Assembly: GCF_000003605.2 (NCBI RefSeq)
Contig: NW_003130871.1
Span: forward strand, 10,296 to 42,134
Length of the DNA: 31,839 bases
Origin: Saccoglossus kowalevskii
Taxonomy: Eukaryota > Hemichordata > Enteropneusta > Harrimaniidae
Reading direction: 5' to 3'
Made by a program: the position numbers and the translations under genes. The notes beneath the pieces are model-generated. The model made no database searches. It had not been told where the DNA came from and saw only the letters and a list, made by a program, of their open reading frames with translations. Shown one piece after another: positions 1 through 9,987 of the stretch. How positions within the stretch are numbered: position 1 is the stretch's first letter; the number at the start of each line of letters is the position of its first letter.

Positions 1-26
1 AAAGCAGAAGATCAAATTAAATAACT

Positions 27-128
27 CCCCCCCCCCCGCCAAAAGATTTCCACAAGCCTAGAAATAATGAATAAAATCTTTTGAATAAAAAAAATTGCAC
101 ATGGAAAATTAGTTCCCCCCCCCCCCCA
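27..128. repeat. Poly-C tracts
   Basis: Two C homopolymer tracts (about 27-38 and 115-128) lie in RNF14 intron 5. Such tracts are prone to length error in sequencing. A third is at 8223-8233. Confidence 0.7.
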
Positions 129-172
129 CCTCTATGATAATGCTTCCCCTGATACACAATGAAAAATATCAC

Positions 173-304
173 CTTAGTATTTGAATAATGCTTTTTTGTA
201 AATCAACACATGTTGGCAAAGCCCTTGGATCAACAGGACCTACTATATCATCGTCTGTGTTTTGATATGGTGATAGTACAACTGTCTTCTCCAAACCTAG
301 GAAA
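173..304 (-). CDS. RNF14: RNF14-type gene, coding exon 5 (linker before RING1)
   Basis: The acceptor is TTATTTCTATCAG|TTTCC and the donor CTAAG|GTGATA. The 132 bases are 1 + 43 codons + 2. The first base completes a Ser codon split with exon 4, giving NESLSFLGLEKTVVLSPYQ, which parallels the end of the RWD in RNF14. It then encodes an acidic segment (NTDDDIVGPVDPRALP) and a helix (DLQKSIIQIL) that precedes RING1 in the family. No further exon is seen in bases 1-172, so the RBR exons are outside the window. Confidence 0.87.
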
Positions 305-3300
305 CTGATAGAAATAACATATTTATTCTCAAAATTCACAAAATGTTATCAACATATGTACAATTTCCAAGATTTTGACTTGGGTAGTTAGAAATAGATG
401 AATTCTATTGTTACTTATTCACTATGGTATCTGCATTGGGAGGGGGGGGTAGATATCAATTATGATAATGATATAAAAGATCACACTATTTTACAGACAT
501 TTTACTATACCAGCTGTACCAAACATTTTCATATTGTACAAACCTTATTGTTATTTTTTCAAAACTTAAAAAAACAGAAGCAGTTAAAAAAAAAAATGCG
601 AAGTAATAGAACAATAGCCAAAAAACAAACAACTTGTTTCCCTTGCATGCACCTTCAGTGGTACTGGTTGGTTTCTAGCCAATGACCTCTATGTGTCTAA
701 ATGTATTGCTGGAACAACCAGATTAACCAATCTGAAACTGATATATTTGTAAATCAGATCACATTTGATAGAAAGAAAAATATTGTCTGCTTCGATCGTT
801 ATTGTATTTTTCCTTCACATATTTATTGTTCAACTTATTGTGATATCCACGAATGACTGTATCATTAAGTTGGCATTGAAAAGATTGCCGCGTTCACTGA
901 AAACACAGATGTCGAGTATGTGGAGTCATGTGAGCACTGTGCTCCATACACTTGGAACTCAAACTTTGCAAAAGACACGTCATTTGTTTTTTTGTGATCA
1001 CTGTTGGTGCCCGCCCAGTAATGTAGCAACCATAACTCTCAAATCTACTCTTTATAAGATGAACAACTTCAAAATAATCAAACGTACCTCAAAGATTCAT
1101 TTTTTAACCAATCTACCCATGAATACACTATTGGTAGTTGTGACATCTCTCCCCACATTGCATCAAGGTGCCTACAGAGGGCGCTCAACTGTCCACCGTC
1201 TAACCATTCACTGCATAAGGTGAAAAACGGTGGATCATCGGAGGGATAGCTTAATGGGAATGTCACATTGATTTGTAACGGTGTAAGTTGAGCCACAGAG
1301 AATGTCGAATGCCATCTTTTACCTGGTGGAAAAAATGAACGTATTTATTGCTCATGCATCTAGATCAGCAGGCAAAGATCCAAAGTGATGACCAGAAGAA
1401 AACAATCAATCTGTGGGAATCTTGTTCACTTTGCCTTGAGGATACAAGCATGGGTTTTTTAAGGTAGAAGCCTACTAATAAATTCAAAAACCCAGAATTT
1501 ATTCATTTTGCAACAAACTATACTCCAAAGCTATATAAGGATATTGACTTAAAAAAAGTTGGGGGTCACCAGTCTTATTTTTGAGAAATTGATGGTTGTA
1601 TTTTAGTGGAAAGTCGTCATTTTGTCACTATTATAATGCTTTTACCATAGGTTCCTATGGCAGAGATATGATGCAATATCTCAAAATCTAGCCTGGTGGC
1701 ATAGGCTGAAAAAATCATATATTGTTAATAAAGGAGTACTTTTTTGTTGTTCTGAATTATTTAAAAAAATCTGGGTTTTAAAAAGTGTCAAACAATCCAA
1801 TTGTTCTTTAATATTGTGTTCTATGGAAATGTTCTAAAAATAGCAATTTTCAAGAAATATTAGGACACGCTACTCAAAAATCTTAACTGTAACACAGAAA
1901 ATAATGCTATTTCATTGTACCATGAGACATTAACTTCATGATTGTACCATGGAATTATGGGGTTTGTAGTTCCATAATTGTACATAATAAACTAATGAAC
2001 ATTGTCATGCAATTTATGACCAATTTTGTAAAAACTTATGAGAACTAGTATAATGTTTGATGGCTTCGGAGAACTCATCGGTCTATTTTATACAGCTGAG
2101 TGAACTGTCAGCTGAGAATTGAATATTTGAGACAAACACACTACACAACAATTAGAATGCAATGTCTGCATATTAATAAACTGTTTGAATTACCAATTGT
2201 GTCTTATTTCAACATTCGAAACTAACATGGCCAATTAAAGTAACCCTACTATACTTTCCAGTCCAGTCAATGCTCCATTAGGACATGGTTATTAGAAGAA
2301 CCGTGATTAGGAGCAAATTTACAACAGGAGCGCATATAAAACAACAATTGTATTTATTATATAATGAATTATTAATATTTTGACCATAGACACACCACTT
2401 ACATAACACATGCATTAATAACAGAGAAAACATGGTAATTGTCAGGTTTTTTTTTAGAAAAATTGGTAACACTCTATATTTGTTATAACTCATCATAATC
2501 TACTGACTGTTCGGTATGAGTGCACAAGCAAGGGGTATGAGGGCGCTGCGCCCCTATTTCCCAGGCTGAAAGTGCCCCTGATTGTGTTGATATTCTTACA
2601 TACCTGAATCGGATCTGCATATATTTGGGCGACCGCTTTCACTCTTTGAAGACAATGCCTGGGTACTGCTCATATCAGTCTCTATCGGCATCCAAGCCTC
2701 AATTTCAATATGGTCACCTGACAACTGCACAGGAATCAGAAGCTGCAAAACAAGTGTATAGTGGGGATAGCATACATTATGAAAGCATGAAAGTCTCTTA
2801 TGGAAACTTATCATGTTATAAAACATTCACCCCAGAAGACCCTCATGATTCACTTAAATGCAAAGAATATGCTTTCACAGTGATAGAAGCCACACAAGAT
2901 ATGTAGATGCTCTACTAGAAGCAACACCCCTTCTGCTGCATTGTACCATTTTAATAGCAGTCGCAGTAGTGATAGAAACCAATTGGAAACACCCATTACA
3001 AGGCTTGTTGTTAATTTTTAAACTCACTTATCCAAGATGTATGTTGTCTAAATATTTACTATAGTCTGCCAAGTTAGAACGCTACACAAAAGTTAAAATA
3101 TTGTCATTTTTCATTTTTGATATTTCCTGTCACGATGATGAAGAAAATGGAATAAAAATATGAGGTCACTGTACTCTGTTCAGTGACAAAATACAAAATG
3201 GAATACAAATTTTCTATATCAGGGCATTTTACCATTGTTTGCTATGGAATGGATATATCTCAATCTCTAAATTTTGCTTTGTGTATGTTGAAAAAAAGAT

Positions 3301-4646
3301 ATATAGTGTCTTACAAGGTACTTTTTTATGTCTAGACAAATTAAAAAATTTACAATATTTTAGTCGTTTTTTTATCGGGGAAATGTGTTTTCATCATGGT
3401 CTATAAAAACTGCTACTAAAATCACATTTTATGCATATTATTTTATCATTTTTTGTCCTCACAAAACAGATTGTCAGTGAACCAAAACAGTTCACATACG
3501 GTACTATTGATTATTACTAAAACGAATAATTGTAGAATTTGAATTTTTCGTCTACTATATGTGCTAAAATATGCGTACATAACAAGTGAGTTAATATTCA
3601 GTTGGCAATTTCAGTTGTCCAGGTGATAGGACTATCCTTAGTGTCATTGGCCGATTTCCTACCATATATCTTTTAAAGTGGGGAGTCATCGTCTACGCAT
3701 GCGACAGATGGCCATAGCGTATCATTGTTTACAAACTAGTGTCTACCCATAAGTCTTTGCGTTTTTAGCGTGTGTTGTTTTCATCGCTTGGGACTCAATT
3801 CCTGCGCGTACACAAGTGATGACCCTCTCGCTTTAACATGATTGGTTGAGTTTTTCAACCATCATTTAAAATCTATAAAACATTAATAAATATTTCATAT
3901 AAAAAAACAGTCATGCCTTCATGAAATTTACTATATGTTTATGAGATGAGAAAAAGTAAGCAGGCTGAGCGTTATGTACCGGTATGAATGCAAGAATGGT
4001 GGGGGAAACTCCATAGTTTTTGGTTTGTGAACTTCACTGGGCTTGCCTTATAATGGCACAGGATCAGAAAAACAATTAATTGTGTTTCTGGGTACTCACA
4101 TGAGTTATTTAAAATAAAATGTGCACATCAGAGCTTTAGATTTTGGTCAGGATTTTTAAAAGAAAAATTAAAAAAAAAAATCATGAAAAAATAATTATAA
4201 ATACTAATACACTAACAAATTTTTCATTTTTTTTTACGACCTTATCTCAAGGAATGGAATTAGGAATGGAATGGAGATTTAATCTACAAGTACTCACTTT
4301 AAAAATATTTTGACTTTCAGCATCTTCGAAACTTGTACTCAATAAAGTCAATTTGTCCTCAAATATAGACTGCAAAGCTGTCAACTGAAGAAGAAAGATT
4401 CGTTTGCCATCCTACATCCTGGCGTGTTACCATGGTTACATACACTCAAAATAAGAAAACACTGAATATACTGTTTCAACGGGTCTAGTAAGTAAACACA
4501 AAACAAAAAGAAAATACAATTATATTGACCTTTCTGAAGGTAAAAACACTTACCTCGTCTTCTTGTTCTTGTAAATTTTCCTCGCAAACCGCTTTCAGTT
4601 TCACAAGTTCATCGGATTCGGAAGGTAATACGCCCCCTACCGCCAT
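173..4646 (-). CDS. RNF14: RNF14-type RBR E3 ubiquitin ligase, 5' part (exons 1-5), partial
   Basis: Five minus-strand exons (4646-4554, 4384-4298, 2742-2604, 1322-1088, 304-173) join in frame to 228 complete codons plus two bases. Junction phases 0, 0, 1 and 2 all match and all introns have GT/AG ends. Residues about 29-184 form an RWD domain: it opens with QEDELTALQSIFEDK, has the diagnostic YPSDDPP (YPxxxPP) at 132-138, then QLSALCRHLDAMW and a W-x-x-x-L-K-x-E-S-L end. Order and spacing follow animal RNF14 (ARA54). The tail PRALPTCVDLQKSIIQIL corresponds to the helix before RING1. In known RNF14 (about 470 residues in human) the RBR module then ubiquitylates substrates; the family acts in clearing stalled or crosslinked translation complexes, with the RWD as docking domain, and was first described as an androgen-receptor coactivator. 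All catalytic cysteines lie left of base 1, so activity cannot be judged. A lineage-specific RNF14-like paralogue is the main alternative. Confidence 0.92.
305..1087 (-). other. RNF14-type gene, intron 4
   Basis: This 783-base AT-rich intron separates exons 4 and 5. The plus-strand open frames in it (398-685, 765-1223) have no codon bias, repeats or similarity I recognise and are read as chance. No repeat element recognised. Confidence 0.7.
1088..1322 (-). CDS. RNF14: RNF14-type gene, coding exon 4 (core of RWD domain, residues 108-184)
   Basis: The acceptor is TTTTTTCCACCAG|GTAAAAG and the donor TTTGAG|GTACGT. The 235 bases are 2 + 77 codons + 2, completing a Gly codon split with exon 3 and leaving phase 2. 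This is the most conserved part: LTPLQINVTFPLSYPSDDPP with the YPxxxPP turn, then EWLDGGQLSALCRHLDAMW and VYSWVDWLKNESL. It is close in order and spacing to the RNF14 RWD domain. A GTG in the middle (1296) is an internal Val codon, not a start. Confidence 0.93.
1323..2603 (-). other. RNF14-type gene, intron 3
   Basis: This 1281-base intron contains one copy of a diverged repeat at about 1561-1790, whose partner is in intron 2. Apart from that nothing recognisable; open frames are short and AT-rich. Confidence 0.7.
1561..1790. repeat. Diverged dispersed repeat, copy 1
   Basis: The segment shares an ordered set of blocks with 3164-3395: a GGTCAC start, a TTTTACCAT...CTATGG block, ATATCTCAA, TGAAAAAA followed by ATAT, and AAGG.(A/G)TACTTTTTT, then an A/T-rich tail. 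Spacing is nearly the same in both. Both copies lie inside introns of the RNF14-type gene. The family is not identified. Confidence 0.5.
2604..2742 (-). CDS. RNF14: RNF14-type gene, coding exon 3 (residues 61-106)
   Basis: The acceptor is GTTTTGCAG|CTT and the donor TTCAG|GTATGT. The exon is 46 codons plus one base (phase 1). It encodes LLIPVQLSGDHIEIEAWMP, fitting a first beta strand of the RWD, followed by a Ser-rich loop (SSTQALSSKSESGRP). RNF14 proteins have a variable insertion here, so the loop is expected to diverge. Open frames on the plus strand over this exon are shadows. Confidence 0.88.
3164..3395. repeat. Diverged dispersed repeat, copy 2
   Basis: The partner of 1561-1790, in the same orientation, with the same block order (GGTCAC, TTTTACCAT, GCTATGG, ATATCTCAA, TGAAAAAAAGATATAT, AAGGTACTTTTTT). 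Either an old intragenic duplication or two insertions of one element. Confidence 0.5.
3675..3834. mobile_element. MITE-like inverted-repeat element, family C, copy 1
   Basis: About 160 bp. The ends form imperfect inverted repeats: AAAGTGGGGAGTCATC at the left and, read on the other strand from the right, AAAGCGAGAGGGTCATC. The interior (CCATAGCGTATCATTG, TTTACAAAC, CTTTGCGTTTTTAGCGTG, GGGACTCAATTCC) is nearly identical to 19935-20094. It lies in intron 2 of the RNF14-type gene. It encodes no protein, so a non-autonomous DNA transposon is the likely reading. Confidence 0.65.
4298..4384 (-). CDS. RNF14: RNF14-type gene, coding exon 2 (residues 32-60)
   Basis: The acceptor is TTCTTCTTCAG|TTG and the donor AAA|GTGAGT. 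The 87-base exon is exactly 29 codons, phase 0 at both ends. It encodes LTALQSIFEDK, the conserved first helix of RWD domains of the RNF14 class (E-L-x-A-L-x-S-I-F/Y), then an acidic stretch ending AESQNIFK. Intron 1 upstream is only 169 bases. Confidence 0.9.
4554..4646 (-). CDS. RNF14: RNF14-type gene, coding exon 1 (residues 1-31)
   Basis: The start is the ATG at 4646-4644 on the minus strand. An in-frame TAA lies 24 bases upstream (4670-4668) with no other in-frame ATG between, so this start is well supported. The exon encodes an acidic, mostly helical N-terminus (MAVGGVLPSESDEL...) ending in LQEQEDE, which leads into the first helix of the RWD domain. The donor is GAG|GTAAGT, phase 0, at 4554/4553. 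The start lies in a run reading ATGGCGG. Confidence 0.9.
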
Positions 4647-4651
4647 TACTC
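4641..4651 (-). promoter_or_regulatory. YY1-like ATGGCGG motif over the RNF14-type start codon
   Basis: On the minus strand the start context is AGTAATGGCGGTAGG. The ATGGCGG core matches the YY1 and translation-initiator (TISU) core. The bases before the ATG do not fit the strict TISU consensus. Seen as a sequence match only. Confidence 0.3.
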
Positions 4652-5208
4652 TGGAACCAGAACCGGGTTAAAGTTGGCTTTAATACGGTCGGAAAACAAA
4701 ATCAAAGGGGTTTATAACATCGGCTTTAACACTAGCATCAAGCTTCAATGCAATACACAGAAATAAGAACACCTAAATCTGGCGTTTCAACCTCGCCACT
4801 TTACCGCTGAATTTCGAAACCTCACGCAATCACTGATTATGTCGATCATCTGACCTGATTAACCCAACAACCTCGTTCCATAAATTAACCTTATCTGATC
4901 CGTAATCGGAATTAATATTCATATTGAAATGGTTTTGACAAACAACAGTTTTATGTTTATAGTATTGTAAACAATACTGTTTGAATCGTATAGAAATAAT
5001 TCTATCTATTGAGAAATCGAATTTATAAAACATTATGCTGTGAGCAAGGATAATAAACTTTCAAACTCGCGACCTCTCAGACAATACTAGATAATTATGT
5101 GTTGTGTTTTAATCACAACACGGAAAAAAGCATCAAAATGTACTTATTGATACTAATAACATGATTAGAGACAACATGATCTTATAAATATGTAGGCCAT
5201 ACCGGCGT
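4647..5208. other. Spacer upstream of the RNF14-type gene, presumed 5' UTR and promoter
   Basis: The bases next to the start (4620-4720) are richer in CpG than the surroundings, fitting a minus-strand 5' UTR. No TATA box can be assigned with confidence. The remainder to the tRNA is AT-rich with no recognised feature. Confidence 0.4.
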
Positions 5209-5292
5209 GTCAGGATGGCCGAGCGGTCTAAGGCGCTGCGTTCAGGTCGCAGTCTACTCTTGTAGGCGTGGGTTCGAATCCCACTTCTGACA
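5209..5292 (+). tRNA. tRNA-Leu(CAG): tRNA-Leu (anticodon CAG)
   Basis: A complete 84-base class II tRNA without intron. The acceptor stem GTCAGGA pairs with TTCTGAC (one G-U), with discriminator A at 5292. The A box reads TGGCCGAGCGG and the B box GGTTCGAATCC. The anticodon stem CTGCG/CGCAG encloses loop TTCAGGT, so the anticodon is CAG at 5243-5245 (reads CUG). The long variable arm (TCTACTCTTGTAGG) is typical of tRNA-Leu. All arms pair, so it is probably functional. It lies about 560 bases upstream of the RNF14-type start and points away from it. Confidence 0.97.
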
Positions 5293-6263
5293 ATAACAAT
5301 TTTGGAAGCCACCCACGGGAGTTAATTACTCGAATTTAACTTTGACTATGTACATTGATACATACCTCCACGTTTGTGTTCGATACATTCAGTAGACATA
5401 TGTAATGACAGTTTCAATAAAAAACGTCTGAAAACATGCGTACTGGAATTCATTTTAATTTGCCATGATTGCTGGTGGTTTTGTTAAATTTCCTGTATAA
5501 ATTAATCACAAAAGTGTGGCCAGGTTTGCATTCAATCAAGAATTTTGTTTTAAATTCATGAGCATAAAATGTGAAAGAAAAATAATGTATCTGTTTATCA
5601 GTATTATAGTATTTACATTGTCTAAATTTAGTCCTAGTCTAAATCACAGCCATTCTGTATCTAAACCGCAAAACATTAAACATCTCAGTTACCACGCAGA
5701 GTGGATTTCAAAATGGTTCACCCTTATAAAATCAGTGTTTTACGCAATATCAATACATCTAATAATTATTTACTAGTAGCATATAGTTTATTTCCGTGTA
5801 TGCGCAACATGTGTTCTCCGTATCGTGATTCTATGACGATCGACGTGTCTAAAGTTCGCTGGGTAATAATAGCGTTATCGTGCTCGGAGTGTTTACGTTT
5901 GTAGCCAGCTGTCGCCACTCCAACGAATGAGGCGTGCCAAATACTTATAAGGGTGTGATCGTAGAATGCAACGCCAGATCCATTTATTTTTCAGTGTCTT
6001 CAAGACCAAGATACAAAACAACGTTTGCTCGCTGAGTATTGGGAGAAAATAAAGTTTGTTTAAAATCGCGCCGAATTCGGTTCACGTCGGGGAGACACGA
6101 CTCACCCCTGAACATAATGGTTTGTTCTCCACCCTAATGAACCCAAACTGTGAGAGACCTTCGTCCTTGGTCAAATTCAGGATATATCGTGCTCTGTGTA
6201 TGCTGTGATTTCTCACATAGAACCTCTGCTACATTGCACAGAATTCGCTGACACAAAATCGTC
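5293..6263. other. Spacer between tRNA-Leu and a CpG-rich patch
   Basis: AT-rich to about 5800, then clearly richer in CpG to the end. A TATA-like word (CTTATAAGGG) at about 5944 could be a core promoter for plus-strand transcription through 6264. An AATAAA at 6048-6053 is also present. Short upstream ATG frames occur at 6117 and 6137. No protein similarity recognised. Confidence 0.3.
5300..5303 (+). terminator. RNA polymerase III terminator of tRNA-Leu
   Basis: A TTTT run on the coding strand 8 bases after the end of the tRNA, the normal Pol III stop signal. Confidence 0.7.
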
Positions 6264-6405
6264 ATGATACGACAGAATGGGGGCGACACTGGTGAGTTCC
6301 TGAAGGTGCCAAACTTTTGCCGGACGATTCGCCAGGAAGTGACTCCGACGCGCCAGAGTTTTCTGTGCCAGCCCGCCGTAAACACGGCAAAGGCCGATCG
6401 AGAAG
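6264..6405 (+). CDS. Candidate first coding exon of an unrecognised gene
   Basis: ATG at 6264 follows an in-frame TGA (6249-6251) and opens 47 codons to a donor-like GAAG|GTGGGT at 6405/6406 (phase 1). Without splicing the frame stops at TAA 6411-6413 after 49 codons. The peptide starts MIRQNGGDTGEFLKVPNF and is rich in Arg, Gln and Thr. Third positions are about 60% G+C in an AT-rich window, and the CpG-rich setting suits a promoter-proximal exon. No downstream exon was found and I recognise no family. An overlapping minus-strand open frame (6134-6463) means the coding strand is not certain. Confidence 0.3.
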
Positions 6406-6413
6406 GTGGGTAA

Positions 6414-7726
6414 CTGATTTTCACAAATTCTTGTCGAATAAATAAATCAGGCGATAATGACACTGTGGATGGTATGTAGTCCTTAATATCAGTTTAATAA
6501 CTATACACGATAACCTAGCAGAACAATACACGCTTGAACTTTAAAAGTTAGTAGTGTGATGCGTAGACGTCAAAGTATGCAGCAACATGGCAGAACACCT
6601 ACGTACGTGTCATCGTATCCTTTGACCCCTTCTCCCGTGTTTGTTATTCCATCGTCGAGAGAGGGAACTATTTACAAATTGACAATATATCACACTATTC
6701 CGATCTGTATCTGTCCTATATATATCAATAGAATGATATTTACAAAATGTTAATTTAAATGTTATTTCAGGGAATAAATCTCACGAATTGATGAAATACT
6801 TGTAAAGAGGAACCTTGTCATTCTATATGAGACATTAGAATCAGGAAAATCCCTTCATTTTCCCGGTTGTCAGCTAAAGATGTTCACATCACATCAGAAA
6901 AATAAAAAAATGAAAAAAATATAAAATATTGTAAAGTAAAAGCACAATGTTAAACTTAATTAATAGTGGTTTAAAAATAAAAATAAAAAAACGTTTGTGT
7001 ACATTTTTAAAAACAGGTAGACAAGAAACTTTTTTTTTTAATATTTAATGTAATTTTAAATATAAACCGTCTTACAAGTGTATGTTTCATTCAAAATTGT
7101 GACTATTTAGAATATCAAAGCATATTCTCTTACTGTATTACAATACAACATTCACAGTCCTGTAAAGCAAAAGCTGACACATTGGCATTCAGTACTAGTG
7201 CCACTATTGATATTTTTTTTCATTAATACTTTTTAAATATCTGTCAAGCTGACCATTTGAAACAAAATCTGTCTACAGGAATTTTTGTTTTTGTTTTAGA
7301 TGATATAATTACTAGCTAGTTAGTATATACGGTAACTTAGGTACCAATAAATTTAATATCATGTTACAGTGTTACTTACTCCTACATGTATAGCATTTTA
7401 AGGATACCATCCTACCAAAGTACTTTAAAATCTGTATTAAACTGGGACTGCTTAAATGCAATAGAGCTACACATATAAGAAATGGTGATTTTTTTGGTTC
7501 TCATTTGTTCAAAATAAATAAGTGAAGCTTCTACATGTATCAGAGAGGAATATTTTAATCCAGCTTTAATGGTATACATGGGATCAGCACAGCAAGAGTA
7601 TCAACAACAGACCAACTCATACCTCATTTATAGTACATCTTCCTGGTCCAACGGTTTGGTGTAGAATGCCTAGATCTGAGTAAAATGGTGAAAATATTAC
7701 AATATTCCTTGGAACATAATTTTTTT
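6414..7726. other. AT-rich spacer, nothing recognised
   Basis: Low-complexity A/T runs and chance open frames only. No splice-bounded exon, RNA gene or repeat element could be supported. Confidence 0.5.
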
Positions 7727-8069
7727 GACTTGGATACTTATAATCCCAACAATAATTCTCCTGGACACAACCAATTTTGCGAGGGGTGCTGGGTGATGAA
7801 AACAATAAAATTGAATGCTTTAATTTTTGGTACAGAGTTTCTAGGAATCCCAGGTCAAAATGGAATCCCAAAAATCAAGTGAGTAATCTTGTGACTTGGA
7901 TACCCAGGTACTTATAATCCCAACAAGAATTCTTCTGGACACAACCAATTTTGCGAGGGGTGCTGGGTGGTGAAAACAACAAAATTGAATGCTTTAATTT
8001 TCAGGACAGATTTTCTAGAAATCCTGAGTCAAAATAGAATCTCCCAAAATCAAGTTGAGTAATCTTGTT
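7727..8069. repeat. Tandem duplication, two copies of about 166-177 bp
   Basis: Copy 1 (7727-7892) and copy 2 (7893-8069) abut head to tail. Both run from GACTTGGATAC through CAACCAATTTTGCGAGGGG and AATTGAATGCTTTAATTTT to GAGTAATCTTGT. Copy 2 has an 8-base insertion after GGATAC and scattered substitutions. The short open frames on both strands belong to the duplication and are not genes. Confidence 0.85.
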
Positions 8070-9987
8070 GACTGCTAGGAAGGTCTTTAAGAAAAAAATA
8101 AAATTGTATGTGACTCACTGTATAGTTCCTCGAGGCATAAACAAAAAAACAAAATGTTGTTGCCCCTTTTGTTTATCAAGTAAGAATTTCATTCCAGATG
8201 TTTTTCATAAATACTACATGTACCCCCCCCCCCATATATCAGTGTATGATGACACGTCAGTAAATTAACCAAACTACTTATGTCACAGCAAATCTTTGTG
8301 CAACAGTTGTGTCTCATATCAACTTAAAGGGCACACATGAAATCCCGCTTCTGTAGAGAAGCTTAAGAAAATATCCCATTTTCCATCAAAATTATTGGGT
8401 TCTACACTGTAAGTCAGCAAAGGCATGTTTTTGCTTATAAACCCAACTCTCTCCATTTGAAATCTGACTAAATTTGAATAATTGGAACCGATTGACGAGG
8501 AAGGGTCTTCGTTCTTTCTTGGTGCATGCAAACACTTGCTCATCCGACAGAAATTAGAACAGCCAAATTAGCTGAAGTCAAACTCATTCATACAGTGTAA
8601 ACTGCCACTGTTTATAAATATTTAAGCATATAAGTACATGTAATTGATAACATACATGCCTTTGCTGACTTCAATGGAACTTTTCTAGTGTTTATAAAGA
8701 AATTGCAAACTGAAGCATCATTCAGAATTTGACAAGACAACTCCATTTTTTTTAAATAACCTGAAAAAACATCTTGTGAAAATCTTAAATATTAATTATA
8801 ATTCATGAAAAATTTGAAACAAGAGAAAATTAGCGCTCTTATTTATTGAATCAGATAATTTACTGCAATGACTTCTGGGAGATTCTCATGTACATATGGT
8901 GAACTCCATAGTGAGAAGGGAGAAGGTCAAAGGGCACTCACCTCATGTTGAGAAAGATCAATTATCACTATAGAAATGACATTTTTATATTTATTTCAAC
9001 ATCGTTAGCTTCCTCAGTGTGTCAATAATGTGTTGTCATCTTAGTCTTACATAGAGAATATTGTGCATTAATGCTGTATTCCCTTCAAGTAGACCATGGC
9101 ACCTAAACAAAACATAGCTCACAACCAAGATCAAATAATAATGGTATATAGTTAATCAGCTCAACATTTTGAAGTTAACTTTCCTCATCTTTTACAAAAT
9201 AAACACGCGTAAAATTTCAATATTTCTCAAGAAACTTTGATCAAGACCTGTTGTAGCCAAGGATACTGTAGATTATGTCCATTCAGTCAAAAATTAAGAA
9301 ATAATTATATAGAAAAATACCTAAAAATGTTGAAGTTTTGGCGAGAAAAATCAATGCATTAAAAGGAAAGTCCAATGTCAATTTTTTGATTGCAATCTGA
9401 AAGTATAATCAAAATACCGGTAGAACTATTTACAGTGTTCTCTCCAGAAATTAAAACTACGGTGGTGGTAAAAATGTACATATTAATTTGCATAGCATTT
9501 GCATAATTATTTTAAACAGAAATTGTGATGATTATTAAAATATTCATTAAAATATTCACTCACACAATTTTTCACTTACATTACAATAAAATTGTGGTAG
9601 TCAAGTTAATGAATGTGGCGATGCCAGATTAGTGTGCTAGTAAAACAAAGTACTGTTGCTTTACCATGTGATGTGTATCTAGACCCTGAAGCTTTGACAA
9701 CACTTACCTGGACCACCTTCTGTTGTAAAAAACAGATACATGTACTTAGTAGTTAGATATCACCAGTTACACTGGAAGACAAAGAATGATGTCATCTGTT
9801 GTTATGTAATCTCCCATTTGTTGGTCTAAGCAGGAAGAATTAGATAATTCCTCTATTGTTCGCATAACTGAGATGCATTATGGTAGTACCACAATGTAAA
9901 TAATTATTAGGTACCATATTTGCACTATTTGAAGCACATCTTCAATATAAGCTCATGTAAATTAAAAATTGAATTTGGTATATTTTT
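8070..9987. other. AT-rich spacer, nothing coding recognised
   Basis: Contains a C run (8223-8233) and chance open frames such as 8319-8543 on the minus strand, which lacks splice context or recognisable motifs. No gene supported. Confidence 0.5.

Larger units (their letters stand above)
2743..4297 (-). other. RNF14-type gene, intron 2
   Basis: This 1555-base intron contains the partner of the intron 3 repeat (about 3164-3395) and an inverted-repeat element (3675-3834) that has a second copy at 19935-20094. Nothing coding seen. Confidence 0.7.

Noticed and set aside
398-1223. Plus-strand open frames of 95 and 152 codons
   Set aside because: Most of their length lies in RNF14 intron 4 and the rest is antisense to exon 4; composition is that of AT-rich non-coding DNA.
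2625-3064. Overlapping plus-strand open frames
   Set aside because: They are the antisense shadow of RNF14 exon 3 and adjacent intron; the minus strand has the conserved protein and splice sites.
6134-6463. A 109-codon minus-strand open frame, the longest ungapped frame in the window
   Set aside because: It lies over the CpG-rich patch, where stop codons are rarer by composition. It lacks recognisable motifs and conflicts with the plus-strand frame at 6264, which has an upstream stop, a good ATG and a donor.
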